A stretch of DNA of 64,000 nt from Pseudarthrobacter sp. NamE5 (GTDB taxonomy: Bacteria > Actinomycetota > Actinomycetes > Actinomycetales > Micrococcaceae): positions 62,001 through 126,000 of the forward strand of contig NZ_CM016730.1 in NCBI RefSeq assembly GCF_005796225.1, given 5' to 3'. The translations under genes were made by a program, and so were the position numbers. Positions 42,052 to 51,240 of this stretch are shown here, one piece after another. Below the pieces are notes generated by a model. The model had not been told where the DNA came from. It ran no database searches and saw nothing but the letters and a program-made list of their open reading frames with translations. How positions within the stretch are numbered: the first letter of the stretch is position 1; each line of letters opens with the position of its first letter.

Positions 42052-43299
42052 ATGAAACTCCGAACACCCCCGGTGGCACTGGCCGCCCTTGTTTTAGTTG
42101 CCCTGGCAGGGTGCAGCAACGCGCACGCCCCGCAGGCACTACCACCTGAGACGACTGGATCCGCCTCCGCCGATGACGGACACGGCGCGATCCCCGGCGT
42201 GGCCGAGGTAGCCGAACCCCAGCTGCACCTGGTCGCCATCGACTCCAACGGTGAGGCCTCCATGCTGGACCTCCTGAACGGCGCAGAGTCCCGGCTCGGC
42301 CAGATAGCGGCACCGGTCACCGTCACCACCGATGGACGTTACGTATTTGCAGCCAACAGCACCGGGGTGGACATCATCGACAGTGGCGTATGGACCTGGG
42401 ATCACAAGGACCACTTCCACTACTACCGGGCCGAAGCCAAGACGATCGGCACGATTTCCGGCGGGGGGACTGCAACCATCGCCACGGGGATGCTTTCTAC
42501 GGCGGGCACCACGGGCATGTTCTTCCCGTCCTCCGGGACCGCCGTCCTGGTCGATAACACGGCACTGTCGGACGGGACCATCGCCGAGACTCTCCGCCTG
42601 GACACCGTCCCGCATGTGGGCATCATAGCCCCGTTCGGTGAGGGTGCAATCGTTACCGAACCGGACGACAGCGGCACGGCCGCGCGGCTGCGCGCTATTG
42701 ATGTCGACGGCAAGGAACTTGCCACCACTGGGTGCCCCGCGGCTGCGGGGACCATCACCACCCGGGTCGGCCTTGTCATCGGTTGCGCGGATGGGGCGGT
42801 GATAGCTACGACGGACGGCGGGAAGCCTGTGCTTGAGCACGTTCCTTACCCTGCCGGTGCCGCAGCACCCGCAACAGCCTTTGACGGGCGCAAGGGCCGG
42901 CCCACCGTGGCCGGCACCGGGACGGGTGTCGGGGTGTGGCTGCTCAACACCCGCCAGCGGACGTGGGACTGGGTGCCAACCGCTACTCCTGTGCTCGCTG
43001 CGGCCGCGGTGGACGATGCTGACGGGCACGTGGTCGTCGTTGGAACGGACGGCACAGTCCAGGTGTATGACGAGAACACAAAAGAGCGGATCGCCGCGAC
43101 AGAACCGCTGATGCCGGCGACGCTGACTGACCCGGCACTGGCCGGGAAAGTCGAGCTCACTGTTGACGGCCAGCGCGCCTACGTCAGCGCACCTGCGGAA
43201 GGCTTGGTCTATGAAATCGATTACGCCGATGGTGCCCGGGTTGCCCGGACCCTCAAGCTGCCAACCCAGCCGGTACACCTGGCGGAGACCGGACGATGA
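42052..43299 (+). CDS. aztD: AztD-like zinc metallochaperone lipoprotein
   Basis: 415 residues with a lipoprotein signal (LAALVLVALAGC). A beta-propeller-like body has repeated strands, His-rich metal sites in the WTWDHKDHFHYYRAEAKTIG loop, and paired Cys in ELATTGCPAAAG and LVIGCADGAV. AztD transfers zinc to the periplasmic binding protein AztC in Paracoccus; in Gram-positive relatives it would be membrane-anchored. GGAAAG precedes the ATG. It overlaps the aztC start by four bases (ATGA). Confidence 0.8.
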   Translation: MKLRTPPVALAALVLVALAGCSNAHAPQALPPETTGSASADDGHGAIPGVAEVAEPQLHLVAIDSNGEASMLDLLNGAESRLGQIAAPVTVTTDGRYVFAANSTGVDIIDSGVWTWDHKDHFHYYRAEAKTIGTISGGGTATIATGMLSTAGTTGMFFPSSGTAVLVDNTALSDGTIAETLRLDTVPHVGIIAPFGEGAIVTEPDDSGTAARLRAIDVDGKELATTGCPAAAGTITTRVGLVIGCADGAVIATTDGGKPVLEHVPYPAGAAAPATAFDGRKGRPTVAGTGTGVGVWLLNTRQRTWDWVPTATPVLAAAAVDDADGHVVVVGTDGTVQVYDENTKERIAATEPLMPATLTDPALAGKVELTVDGQRAYVSAPAEGLVYEIDYADGARVARTLKLPTQPVHLAETGR

Positions 43300-44207
43300 G
43301 GCGCGCAGTGCTGCTCGCCGTAGCCGCAGCGATAGCGCTGATCGTGCCAGGGTGCGCGCAACCGGGAACATCCCAGGAACCACAGATCGTAGTCACTACC
43401 AACATCCTGGGTGACGTCACACGTCAGGTCCTTGGCGACCAGGCAACAGTGACCACGCTCATGCAGCCCGACGCCGACCCGCACTCCTTCGAAATTTCTG
43501 CCCAGGAAGCCGCCCTCATGGGCAGCGCGGACCTGGTGGTGTCCAACGGACTCGGCCTGGAAGAAGGGCTCCAGCAGCATCTGGACCGGGCTTCCGCAGC
43601 CGGTGCCCCCATGCTGGTCGCCGGCGAGGTCATCGACGCCGTCCCTTACAGCTCAGGGGACGCAGAAGGCGCAGCGGACCCGCACTTTTGGACCGACCCG
43701 GCCGCGATGCTTGACGTCGTCAATGCCCTCGAAGCCGCTGCACGCGACATCGAGGGAATTGAACAGGGGACGCTGGCCGCCAGCGCAGCCGCCTACCGGG
43801 ACCAGCTAACAGAACTCGACTCCGAGATGACAGCTGCCTTTGCTGCGCTGCCCAAGGAGCGCCGGGCCCTGGTCACCAACCACCACGTCTTCGGCTACCT
43901 TGCAGAACGGTTCGATTTCCGGGTCATTGGTGCTGTCATTCCCGGGGGAACAACACTCGCTGCCCCCAGCGCCGCTGACCTGCGTCAACTGAGTCAAGCG
44001 ATCAACACCGCGGCAGTGCCCACCATTTTTACAGATTCGTCCCAGCCCGACCGTCTGGTCCAGGTCCTCGCCAGCGAGGCAGGCGTGAACGTGCAGGTCC
44101 GTGAACTGTTCACTGAATCACTGACCCGCCCCGGCGGCGGAGCACCAACTTACCTGGACATGATGCGCGCCAACACCGACCGCATCGTCCAAGGGCTCGC
44201 ACCCTGA
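43296..44207 (+). CDS. aztC: zinc ABC transporter substrate-binding protein
   Basis: 303 residues with a lipobox signal (AAAIALIVPGC). Cluster 9 features: IVVTTNILGDVTRQVLGDQA, MQPDADPHSFEISAQEAALM (first His), DPHFWTDPAAMLDVVNALEA (second His), LVTNHHVFGYLAERFDFRVI (third His pair) and a C-terminal IFTDSSQP (Asp). This is the AztC/ZnuA fold that captures Zn(II) outside the cell. It lies between the two AztD genes. Confidence 0.9.
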   Translation: MRRAVLLAVAAAIALIVPGCAQPGTSQEPQIVVTTNILGDVTRQVLGDQATVTTLMQPDADPHSFEISAQEAALMGSADLVVSNGLGLEEGLQQHLDRASAAGAPMLVAGEVIDAVPYSSGDAEGAADPHFWTDPAAMLDVVNALEAAARDIEGIEQGTLAASAAAYRDQLTELDSEMTAAFAALPKERRALVTNHHVFGYLAERFDFRVIGAVIPGGTTLAAPSAADLRQLSQAINTAAVPTIFTDSSQPDRLVQVLASEAGVNVQVRELFTESLTRPGGGAPTYLDMMRANTDRIVQGLAP

Positions 44208-44260
44208 TATCCCGCACCACATTGCACCTGTAACCCAACCAGAAAATGAGGAACCACCAC

Positions 44261-45481
44261 ATGCTCAAACAACGAAAAACCCGACTGGGAGGCATCGCCG
44301 CGATCGCCGGGATCACACTCCTGGTCTCAGCCTGCGGCAACGGCTCCAGCACACCAGCCAGCACGGCCGAGACTCCCAGCTCCTCCTCCACAACCTCGGC
44401 TGACCCGCACGGCCGCGTCGCCATTTCCTACCCGGGAGGCATCAGCGTTCTGGACGGGAAGACCCTCGACGTCGTAGAAAAGTTCGATTCCGAAGAGTTC
44501 ACCCGGCTCAACGCCGCAGGCGATGGCCGGCACGTCTTCGTCACCACTAAAGCCGGCTTCCAACTGCTGGACACGGTCGAACCTAAACTCACCGACCTTG
44601 TCGTCGACGCGACCGCTGCAGGGCACGTAGTCCGGCACGCCGGCAACACGGTCCTGTTCGATGATGGAACGGGCACCACCACCATCCTCAAAACCGAGGA
44701 CCTCGCGAACATCAACGGGTCCCTGCCCGAGGTGGAAATCCACACGGCCGACGCGGCGCACCATGGAGTCTCCATCGTGCTGGAGGACGGAAAACTGCTC
44801 ACCACAATCGGTGACAAGACCTCCCGTGCCGGAGCGGTTGCCCTTGAAGCCCACGATGGTCACTGGGACAAAGTCGCCGAGAGCAAGGAATGCCCCGGCA
44901 TCCACGGCGAAGGCACCGCCGCAGATGAAGCCGTGATCTTCGGCTGTGAGGACGGCGCACTGCTGTTCCACCACGGCAAGTTCGAAAAGTTCACCGCCCC
45001 GGACAAGTACGGCCGGATGGGTAACGCCTTCGTCTCCGAAACCAGCCCCATCGTGGTCGGTGACTACAAGAACGATCCCGACGCCGAAGGCTACCTCCTG
45101 AACTCCGTGGCCCTCATCGACACCGAGAAGCACACCTACAACGTGGTCAAGCTCCCCGACACCGTCCAGTACACCTTCCGGGACATCGCCCGGGGCCCCG
45201 GCGACCTGGCCTACATTCTCTCCACGGACGGATCCATCCACGTACTGGACCCCAAGGACGGAAAGATCGTCAATGAATTCCCCGTGATCGGCGCCTGGGA
45301 AGGTCCCGCCGAGTGGCAGGACGCCCACCCCGCCATCGTCGTCAACGGCAATACCGCCTACGTCACCGAACCCGCGGCCAATAGCGTGCACTCTGTTGAC
45401 CTCACCACCGGCAAGGTCACCGGGTCCGCCGAACTGGATGTCGTCCCCAACGAAATCGCCATCACCCTCGGAGCGCACTAA
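44261..45481 (+). CDS. aztD: second AztD-like zinc metallochaperone lipoprotein
   Basis: 406 residues from the ATG at 44261 with GAGGAACCACCAC upstream. The signal has a lipobox (GITLLVSAC). The His-containing strands include HGRVAISYPGGISVLDG, EVEIHTADAAHHGVSI, LEAHDGHWDKVAESKECPGI, HGEG, and FGCEDGALLFHHGKFEKF. It is full-length and clearly related to, but divergent from, the copy at 42052. Two AztD proteins may serve different acceptors (inference). A strong terminator follows. Confidence 0.85.
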   Translation: MLKQRKTRLGGIAAIAGITLLVSACGNGSSTPASTAETPSSSSTTSADPHGRVAISYPGGISVLDGKTLDVVEKFDSEEFTRLNAAGDGRHVFVTTKAGFQLLDTVEPKLTDLVVDATAAGHVVRHAGNTVLFDDGTGTTTILKTEDLANINGSLPEVEIHTADAAHHGVSIVLEDGKLLTTIGDKTSRAGAVALEAHDGHWDKVAESKECPGIHGEGTAADEAVIFGCEDGALLFHHGKFEKFTAPDKYGRMGNAFVSETSPIVVGDYKNDPDAEGYLLNSVALIDTEKHTYNVVKLPDTVQYTFRDIARGPGDLAYILSTDGSIHVLDPKDGKIVNEFPVIGAWEGPAEWQDAHPAIVVNGNTAYVTEPAANSVHSVDLTTGKVTGSAELDVVPNEIAITLGAH

Positions 45482-45500
45482 CCACAACTGCTGCTCGCAA

Positions 45501-45540
45501 ACAGAAGGCGCCGCACCCCAAAGGGTGCGGCGCCTTCTGT
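45501..45540 (+). terminator. intrinsic-type terminator hairpin
   Basis: ACAGAAGGCGCCGCACCC and its exact complement flank a CAAA loop, an 18 bp perfect stem 20 bases after the aztD stop. Symmetric, so it can serve both strands. Confidence 0.8.
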
Positions 45541-45604
45541 CATCTCACCCGGCGGCCCCGTTGCATCGGAAGCCCCAGCCTCACAGGCCTACATGGACCA
45601 GCGC

Positions 45605-45724
45605 CTAGTGTTCGTCGTAGTGATCGCCGTGTTCAGCGTGCCGGTGCCCATCATGGATGTAATCGACATGGTCACCATGCTCGACGGCCTCGTGGGAACA
45701 ATCAGCGGAACCATGAGCGTGCTG
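45605..45724 (-). pseudogene. His-rich zinc-regulon protein, 3' fragment
   Basis: HAHGSADCSHEAVEHGDHVD, YIHDGHRHAEHGDHYDEH is the conserved end of a small His-rich protein that I recall from actinobacterial zinc regulons, often labelled a zinc transporter permease. The 5' end is missing: it is joined near 45733 to the broken transposase. The protein probably bound or buffered zinc with the Azt system. Confidence 0.7.
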
Positions 45725-45733
45725 AGCCGCAGT

Positions 45734-46666
45734 AATGAGGACGGCCCATCGGACGGTAGGCCAGCTCGATACCGTGCTGGTCGCATCCTCGCCGAAGCCC
45801 TTCGCTCTTGAATTCGCTGGCATTATCCAGGTAAAGCAGTCTCGGCTTCCCGCTCATGGGCCACCGCGCCTCAATACCCAGCCCTTCAAGCCATGGTCTT
45901 TTGTCAGTCCCGGCATACGCCAGGCATAGCCCGACCGACACTGCCGAAGGCGCCTCCAGGGTCACAACCATGCCGATGATGCACCGACTGTAAACATCGA
46001 TCGCGACAGTCAAATACGGCCGACCAATCGGTCGCCGCTCCCGCTCGTCCACGACGATCATGTCGATGACGGTGTGGTCGATCTGCACCCGCTCCAAAAT
46101 GGTGCCGACCGACGGCACCTCGTCGCCGGCCGACTGCAACGGCCGCACCGCATCGGCCCTCCCCTGCGCCGGCCTACCTCAACTGGATTCAACGCCCGGA
46201 TGCGCCGCTCCACCGTGTTACGGGCCGGGACAGGAAGCTGTCGTGCGCGGCACGCAGCAGCAATATCCCGATACACCGCCGCCAAAGTCCGCTTCTGCCG
46301 AGTCAGGAACTGCTTCCGCACCATCACCCGGACAAGTTCCTCGACCTCCTCTGACAGCCGTGCGGTTCCCTTCCCTCCGGAGGAACGTCCAGGAGCCAGC
46401 TCCGTCAGCAACCCAGAACCATCGCGATAGCGTCTGATCAGAACGTACACCTGGCGTCGCGATACGCCCAACGCCGCGGCGGCAGCATCAACCGCTGCCC
46501 TCCCAATAACCATGCGCGCAGCCAAGGGCCCGATCACCACCGAAACCGACTTCGTCCGATCCCAGAGAACATCCGGCATCGTCAACGTGCCCCGCTCACG
46601 AATGGGCGCCGATTCCGCATCCACTCCGACACCTCCCTCGGCGTGCAGAGGAGTAGTAAGCAACAA
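45734..46666 (-). pseudogene. TniA-like (Tn402/Tn5053 family) transposase, frameshifted and truncated
   Basis: The N-terminal part has helix-turn-helix motifs (AALGVSRRQVYVLIRRYRDG; RTLAAVYRDIAAACRARQLP). The DDE core follows in another frame from about 46150: RVQIDHTVIDMIVVDERERR, PYLTVAIDVYSRCIIGMVVT and RLLYLDNASEFKSEGLRRGC. Homology stops at GRPHY, before the catalytic Glu, where the His-rich gene begins. It is inactive. Confidence 0.82.
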
Positions 46667-46674
46667 CGACCCTA

Positions 46675-46769
46675 GTGCAGGCGAGTACGGAAAAACCAGT
46701 GCTCAACACCTGCCTGCACAACCGCGAAGACAGACGGCCTCGACGTGCAGGCAAGTGTGGAAAATGACA
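46675..46769. mobile_element. Tn402-like transposon end
   Basis: Read leftwards from 46769, the end begins TGTCATTTTCCACACTTGCC, then TGCAC, as in the TGTCATTTTC...TGCAC inverted repeats of the Tn5053/Tn402 family. Further copies of the GTGCAGGCRAGTRYGGAAAA repeat lie at 46675-46694 and inverted at 46709-46719, the usual array of transposase-binding repeats. Confidence 0.82.
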
Positions 46770-46814
46770 TTTGCGGAGGCATGCCGAGGTAGGTCGCAAA
46801 CGGTCGTTATTGGC

Positions 46815-46868
46815 TGTAGCGTTTAGGGCCCCATCACCGGGCAGTTTTTCGGGCGGGTCTTACGGGAA
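46815..46868 (+). repeat. block C, copy C3
   Basis: TGTAGCGTTTAGGGCCCC, ATCACCGGGCAGTTTTTCGG, GCGGGTCTTACGGGA: the same block as C1 and C2 with several substitutions, 46 bases from the transposon end. 46870-47040 holds no other feature except a GGAGGACCCCTCAACGG B-like core. Confidence 0.72.
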
Positions 46869-47040
46869 TCCAGGACCCCCGAAACGGTGGCGACATTTGA
46901 TGAGCGCTGTATGGGACTGCGGGGTGGCTAGTGGAGGACCCCTCAACGGACATCAAAAGAGAAGCGCTCTAGGCTTCTGGTGGAGCAGCCACCTTGCAAA
47001 ACCGTGACACACTTCGCGGGATGGCGGACAGGTACAGTGC

Positions 47041-47604
47041 ATGAGTCGATTTTCAAGCGTTCTCGACCGGGAGCAGGCCTTCCAATCCTTGTACGGGGCG
47101 GTTTACCCGGACCTCATCAGGTTTGTTCAAAGGCGCGGGTACGCCGATCAGGCCGAAGACATTGCTGCTGATGCCTTCCTGGTTGTCTGGCGGCGATTGG
47201 AAGACGTGCCACAGGCTGCTGGCGATGCGCGAGCTTGGATCTTCGGAATCACGCGAAACATCCTGCTGAACAATCAGCGCGGCGAGCAGCGGCGCCAGGC
47301 TCTGGGCGTGCGGCTGGGCGAGGTGGTTTCCGGTTCACAGGCAGATGCAGCCGCGGACCTGGCAGCGAGCCGGGCGGATCTGAGCAGAGCCTGGAGACTA
47401 CTGTCCGAAGTCCACCAGGAAGCCCTCGGTCTTGCGGTTTTCGAGGACCTCACTGCCTCTGAAGCAGCATCGGTGCTCGGCATTTCACCCGTGGCATATC
47501 GGCTCAGGCTCAGTCGCGCGCGCCGGACACTCCGGCTCTTTCTTGAACACCTGCCCGAACAGGCTGCGGAGCCTGCCGTCGTATATGGAAGGACCATGTC
47601 ATGA
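47041..47604 (+). CDS. ECF-type RNA polymerase sigma factor
   Basis: 187 residues. Region 2: FQSLYGAVYPDLIRFVQRRG, YADQAEDIAADAFLVVWRRL, FGITRNILLNNQR. Region 4: LSEVHQEALGLAVFEDLTAS, EAASVLGISPVAYRLRLSRA. It is unrelated in detail to the two array sigma factors. Coupled by ATGA to the next gene, the usual sigma/anti-sigma layout. Block C3 is about 170 bases upstream, so the pair may be another cassette. Confidence 0.85.
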   Translation: MSRFSSVLDREQAFQSLYGAVYPDLIRFVQRRGYADQAEDIAADAFLVVWRRLEDVPQAAGDARAWIFGITRNILLNNQRGEQRRQALGVRLGEVVSGSQADAAADLAASRADLSRAWRLLSEVHQEALGLAVFEDLTASEAASVLGISPVAYRLRLSRARRTLRLFLEHLPEQAAEPAVVYGRTMS

Positions 47605-48422
47605 CCAGAAACCACTCCACCGATACTCTGCTTCGATCCCTCGACGCCGCTGACCACTCGGTTTCAGCCGGAACCCAGCGGGCCCGCACCGACCTCCAGC
47701 GCATTCTCTCCACTGACCCGGCTCCTGTATTCGAGAAAAGCCCAACGGCCGCTCAGGAGTATTCGGCTCGCCGCAAGTCCCCTGCCGGCCGTCGGGTTGT
47801 CTTTATCGGGGCAGTTGCAGTCGTCGCCGCAGGCCTGGTGGTCCTGCCCTCGTTCAGTGGCGGTGATCCGGCTTTTGCGACTTGGACGGCCGTGCCCTCG
47901 GGAATGACTGAACAAGATCGTGCCAAGGCAGTCGAAGGATGCCGAGAAAGCCAAAAACGCGGGGCGAACGGGATGTACGCACACGACGTCGAAAAGGCCG
48001 AACCGGCGATCGCGGAGCGGCGAGGCGCTTGGACGACGGTTATCCTCGCTACTTCGGACGGATTCTCGGGCATGTGCATCACCGATGACTCCGCCAACCT
48101 GTTCGAACGAGGCATGATCGGCTCAGCAGGGAAGTCAACTGCCTACTCAAATCCTGGCCCCAGGGAGCTGAGGGCCACGGATCTGGGGACGGGCACGGTA
48201 GATGCCAACAGCATCTCCCTAGCCGCAGGCTTCGCCGGGTCCGACGTCACAGCTGTGAGCTACCAGAGTCCCTCTCGGGGAGAAGTGACGGCCACCCTGT
48301 CCATGGGACACTTCGCCCTATGGCTCCCAGGGGATGATCTGCAGAATGCCGCAAGCGACGGTGTAGAGGTGGAAGTGACTTACCATGACGGCACCGTGGG
48401 GACATCCACACTCAGTTTCTAA
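47601..48422 (+). CDS. membrane-anchored sigma-operon protein
   Basis: 273 residues. A cytoplasmic segment of about 70 residues (LLRSLDAADHSVSAGTQRAR) is followed by one membrane helix (RRVVFIGAVAVVAAGLVVLP) and an extracytoplasmic domain with paired Cys (VEGCRESQKRGAN; GFSGMCITDDSAN). The layout suits an anti-sigma factor or sigma-dependent sensor, but no ZAS motif is present. A GCTTGAG/CTCAAGC inverted repeat follows the stop. Confidence 0.7.
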   Translation: MTRNHSTDTLLRSLDAADHSVSAGTQRARTDLQRILSTDPAPVFEKSPTAAQEYSARRKSPAGRRVVFIGAVAVVAAGLVVLPSFSGGDPAFATWTAVPSGMTEQDRAKAVEGCRESQKRGANGMYAHDVEKAEPAIAERRGAWTTVILATSDGFSGMCITDDSANLFERGMIGSAGKSTAYSNPGPRELRATDLGTGTVDANSISLAAGFAGSDVTAVSYQSPSRGEVTATLSMGHFALWLPGDDLQNAASDGVEVEVTYHDGTVGTSTLSF

Positions 48423-48574
48423 ACGCTTGAGTGATCCCGCGCCTCAAGCAGTAACACGATGGAAGGTTGGACTTTTGCTGGTCCGGCGGCCGGCCAAGGG
48501 CCTGTCACCTCGAGCCAGTGCAGCCCTAACTTCCTTGACCGCTCGGGATTTATCCAAATAGCGCCCGGTGAAGG

Positions 48575-49492
48575 ATGCACGACGACGAGCTCGATATCAG
48601 CGTGGAAATTGTGCAGCAGCTGATCTTGGACCAGTTTCCGGAGTGGAGCCACGAGGTCGTTGAGCAGATCAAATCGGATGGTACGGTCAACGCAATTTAC
48701 CGGATCGGAACTTCTCAGGCGGCGCGGTTTCCGCTTCGAGCGTCCGACCCAAGTCTCGTGGCTGCAGAGTTGCAGCGAGAAGCGTCGGCGATGCGAGAGT
48801 TGTTGGCCGTCTGTCCGTTCCCGGCCCCAGTACCCATCGCGATGGGTCGCCCAGGTCACCACTACCCGTTGCCGTGGACGGTTCAGTCATGGCTAGCCGG
48901 CGAAGTTGCGACACCAGACGGCTGTGCTCATTCGGAAGAATTCGCGAAGGATGTTGGCGAACTTATTCGAGCGCTCCGCTCGGCACCTACCCGGGGCCGT
49001 TGTTTCACTGGCACTGGGCGTGGCGGACGCCTTACTGACTCCGACAATTGGTTGGACACGTGTTTCCGGGAGAGTCGAGAAATACTCGATGTGCGCAGCC
49101 TGAGAGCTTTGTGGGCACAATTCCGGGCCCTGCCGCGGACCCAAGCCGACGTCATGACACACAGTGATTTGATTCCAGCGAACCTTCTCGTGCGCGACGG
49201 CCGCCTTTCGGGCGTACTCGACACCGGCGGCTTCTCACCCAGCGATCCCGCTCTTGACCTAATCGCTGCGTGGCATCTGTTCGACGTTGAAGCGCGATCA
49301 ATTTTCCGCGACGCACTCGGGACTGGACTCCCCGAGTGGCAACGCGGGGCTGCATGGGCGTTCGAGCAAGCTATGGGTTTGGTCTGGTACTACGAGACGT
49401 CCAATCCTGGGATGGCTCAGCTCGGCCGAAGCACCCTCGCCCGCATCGCGGACGATGCTGAGCTTTCGCGCACTCTTCCCACCATTCGGTGA
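48575..49492 (+). CDS. aminoglycoside/choline-kinase-like phosphotransferase
   Basis: 305 residues. The ATP-site segment NAIYRIGTSQAARFPLRASD is followed by the Brenner-type motif MTHSDLIPANLLVRDGR (His-x-Asp...Asn) and VLDTGGFSPSDPALDLIAAW (second Asp). The kinase fold is complete. Substrate specificity cannot be read from sequence; many such genes do not confer resistance. It lies alone, without a resistance-gene context. Confidence 0.85.
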   Translation: MHDDELDISVEIVQQLILDQFPEWSHEVVEQIKSDGTVNAIYRIGTSQAARFPLRASDPSLVAAELQREASAMRELLAVCPFPAPVPIAMGRPGHHYPLPWTVQSWLAGEVATPDGCAHSEEFAKDVGELIRALRSAPTRGRCFTGTGRGGRLTDSDNWLDTCFRESREILDVRSLRALWAQFRALPRTQADVMTHSDLIPANLLVRDGRLSGVLDTGGFSPSDPALDLIAAWHLFDVEARSIFRDALGTGLPEWQRGAAWAFEQAMGLVWYYETSNPGMAQLGRSTLARIADDAELSRTLPTIR

Positions 49493-49520
49493 GAAATCAG
49501 CTTCAAATATGGAACCTTGA

Positions 49521-50234
49521 TCAGAACTGGTAGTCCCGATAGGAGCTCCGCACATTGAAACGCCGGCCCTGCTTCCTGCGTTCCAGGAATCCGACTATCG
49601 TCTCGATGTCATTCGGCCGCATCTTTAGTTCGCGACACTTGCTGGTGACCTGCTCGACCGTGACGGACATCCACCGCTCGGGGCGGTTCATCATGTCGGC
49701 CTTTAGCTTGTCTTCTTCATTCCACTTGAGTCCGGTGTCGTATCCGGCCGCCCACTGCGCAACGCTTTCGAGGATCCGGATCACGTCTTCCCGTAGGAGC
49801 TCGCCGACGGGCTTGGGTACTGCCTGCGCTCCAGCATTGGGCTGCAGGGTCTGTCCCGGGACAAGTCGCAGCGGTTGTGCATCTTCTACCCACGTGGCTG
49901 TTTCAGCAGTTCCCCACTCGATGACGACGATTGCGTCAGCGTGGACGCCCCACAGAGCATTGAGATGCTGCCGGTCGGGCCATGCGTAGACCACACGTCG
50001 GCGGCTAAGGGACTCGGCGGAAAATCCGCGCCAAGTGAGGTGCACCGTACCCGGGCTTCCAACCAGCCGCTGGAGGGTTTCACCCTCGAACTGCCGCTGC
50101 GGTGTTACAACGGCAACTGGGCCACCCGGTTGTTGCAAGAGCCAGTCGACCGCGCGGGCATTCTGCGCTTCACGGGAGTCGTTCTCACCCAATTGCGATA
50201 CTGCGACTGGAAACGGGTATTCATCTGACGACAT
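49521..50234 (-). CDS. hypothetical protein
   Basis: 237 residues from the ATG at 50234 with GGGAG five bases upstream. MSSDEYPFPVAVSQLGENDS, GGPVAVVTPQRQFEGETLQR, VHLTWRGFSAESLSRRRVVY, AWPDRQHLNALWGVHADAIV and VIEWGTAETATWVEDAQPLR suggest a Rossmann-like N-terminal half and a basic helical C-terminus. The family is not recognised. It converges on the phosphotransferase gene. Confidence 0.7.
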   Translation of the reverse strand: MSSDEYPFPVAVSQLGENDSREAQNARAVDWLLQQPGGPVAVVTPQRQFEGETLQRLVGSPGTVHLTWRGFSAESLSRRRVVYAWPDRQHLNALWGVHADAIVVIEWGTAETATWVEDAQPLRLVPGQTLQPNAGAQAVPKPVGELLREDVIRILESVAQWAAGYDTGLKWNEEDKLKADMMNRPERWMSVTVEQVTSKCRELKMRPNDIETIVGFLERRKQGRRFNVRSSYRDYQF

Positions 50235-50397
50235 CGAAACTCCCTGCTCGGCTTGGACAGACCCTAGCAGCCACGCCCCGACAACAAACGCCGCCCAGGC
50301 GAGGGGCACACCCGAGGCGCAGGTCGACGCACGGACAACGATCCTTCACCCGGCGCTGGGTAGGTACTCGCCAAACCTGCTCATACGATCGTAGACA

Positions 50398-50873
50398 TGA
50401 GCCGGCCGTATTCATGTGTGGGCCAGCCGGTGCTGGCAAGTCCACTGTCGCTCGTCGGTTGGAGCGCGAAGGCATGGTCCGTCTCTCTTTCGACGAGATC
50501 GCATGGGATATGGGGCTACGCATTATGCCCCTGGATGCGGAGACTCAACGCTTGATCGAGGCATCACTTCAGGACCGTATAGCCGCCCTCATCAAGGCTG
50601 GCGCAGATGTCGTCCTCGACTTTTCCTTCTGGTCCCGAAGGATGCGTGAGGACTATCGCAACCTCTTAAAGCCTCTAGGTGTTGAGCCAGAGACCATCTA
50701 CTTGGCGACGCCCCGATCTATCGCCCTCGCACGTATTCTTGCCCGGAGGGCAGACCACGCGGATGACTATTACCTAGGCGAAGAAACGGCCGCTCAATAC
50801 TTCGATCAGTTCGAGGTCCCCAACGGAGGATGAAGGCCCGCACTTCGAAGCTTGTATTTACGTTATGGCCTAA
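50398..50873 (+). pseudogene. P-loop kinase-like protein, two frameshifts
   Basis: The main frame has MCGPAGAGKSTVARRLEREG (Walker A), LSFDEIAWDMGLRIMPLDAE, VVLDFSFWSRRMREDYRNLL and a LID-like RRADHADDYY. An ATG at 50398 (MSRP) is in another frame and is probably the true start. At the 3' end, removing one C from GGTCCCCAACGG changes the stop at 50833 to EVPTEDEGPHFEACIYVMA, the usual end of this family. Both breaks are one-base, one in a homopolymer. Family members phosphorylate small molecules; the substrate is unknown. Confidence 0.7.
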
Positions 50874-50889
50874 TTAGGCTAGAGCGCAA

Positions 50890-51240
50890 ATGGATGAATT
50901 GAGTACGATCTTCCTTGCGCTGGCCGATCCCACCCGCCGTGCTCTGCTGGCGCAACTGCAGCAGGGCGAGGCGACGGTGACCGAATTGGCCGCTCCGCAC
51001 TCGATTAGCGTGCCCTCCGTATCACGCCACCTGAAAGTGCTCGAGCAGGCCGGGCTGATCACTAAGTCCAGATCAGCCCAGTGGAGGAACTGCCGGCTTC
51101 AACCCGCACCGCTCCAAAAGGTTGAGGAATGGATGGGCTCGTACCGCGATTTCCTGGGCATCCGTCTGGATCGCCTTGACGCTCAGCTCGCCATAACACC
51201 CGAACGGCCCGACGCTCGCACTGAACCGGAGGATAGATGA
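50890..51240 (+). CDS. ArsR-family transcriptional regulator
   Basis: 116 residues, winged helix: LALADPTRRALLAQLQQGEA, VTELAAPHSISVPSVSRHLK, VLEQAGLITKSRSAQWRNCR. It lacks the Cys/His metal sites of SmtB types and belongs to the group coupled to SRPBCC proteins. It is the first gene of a three-gene operon with ATGA overlaps. Confidence 0.9.
   Translation: MDELSTIFLALADPTRRALLAQLQQGEATVTELAAPHSISVPSVSRHLKVLEQAGLITKSRSAQWRNCRLQPAPLQKVEEWMGSYRDFLGIRLDRLDAQLAITPERPDARTEPEDR

Noticed and set aside
42139-43383. Long minus-strand frame opposite the first aztD gene
   Set aside because: It is a mirror of a well-supported gene with a signal peptide and family features. A similar antisense frame occurs opposite the second aztD gene.
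48424-48450. GCTTGAG/CTCAAGC inverted repeat after the sigma-operon membrane gene as another motif A
   Set aside because: The arms are only seven bases and the CTAG-type centre and outer arms are missing. It is more likely a weak terminator.
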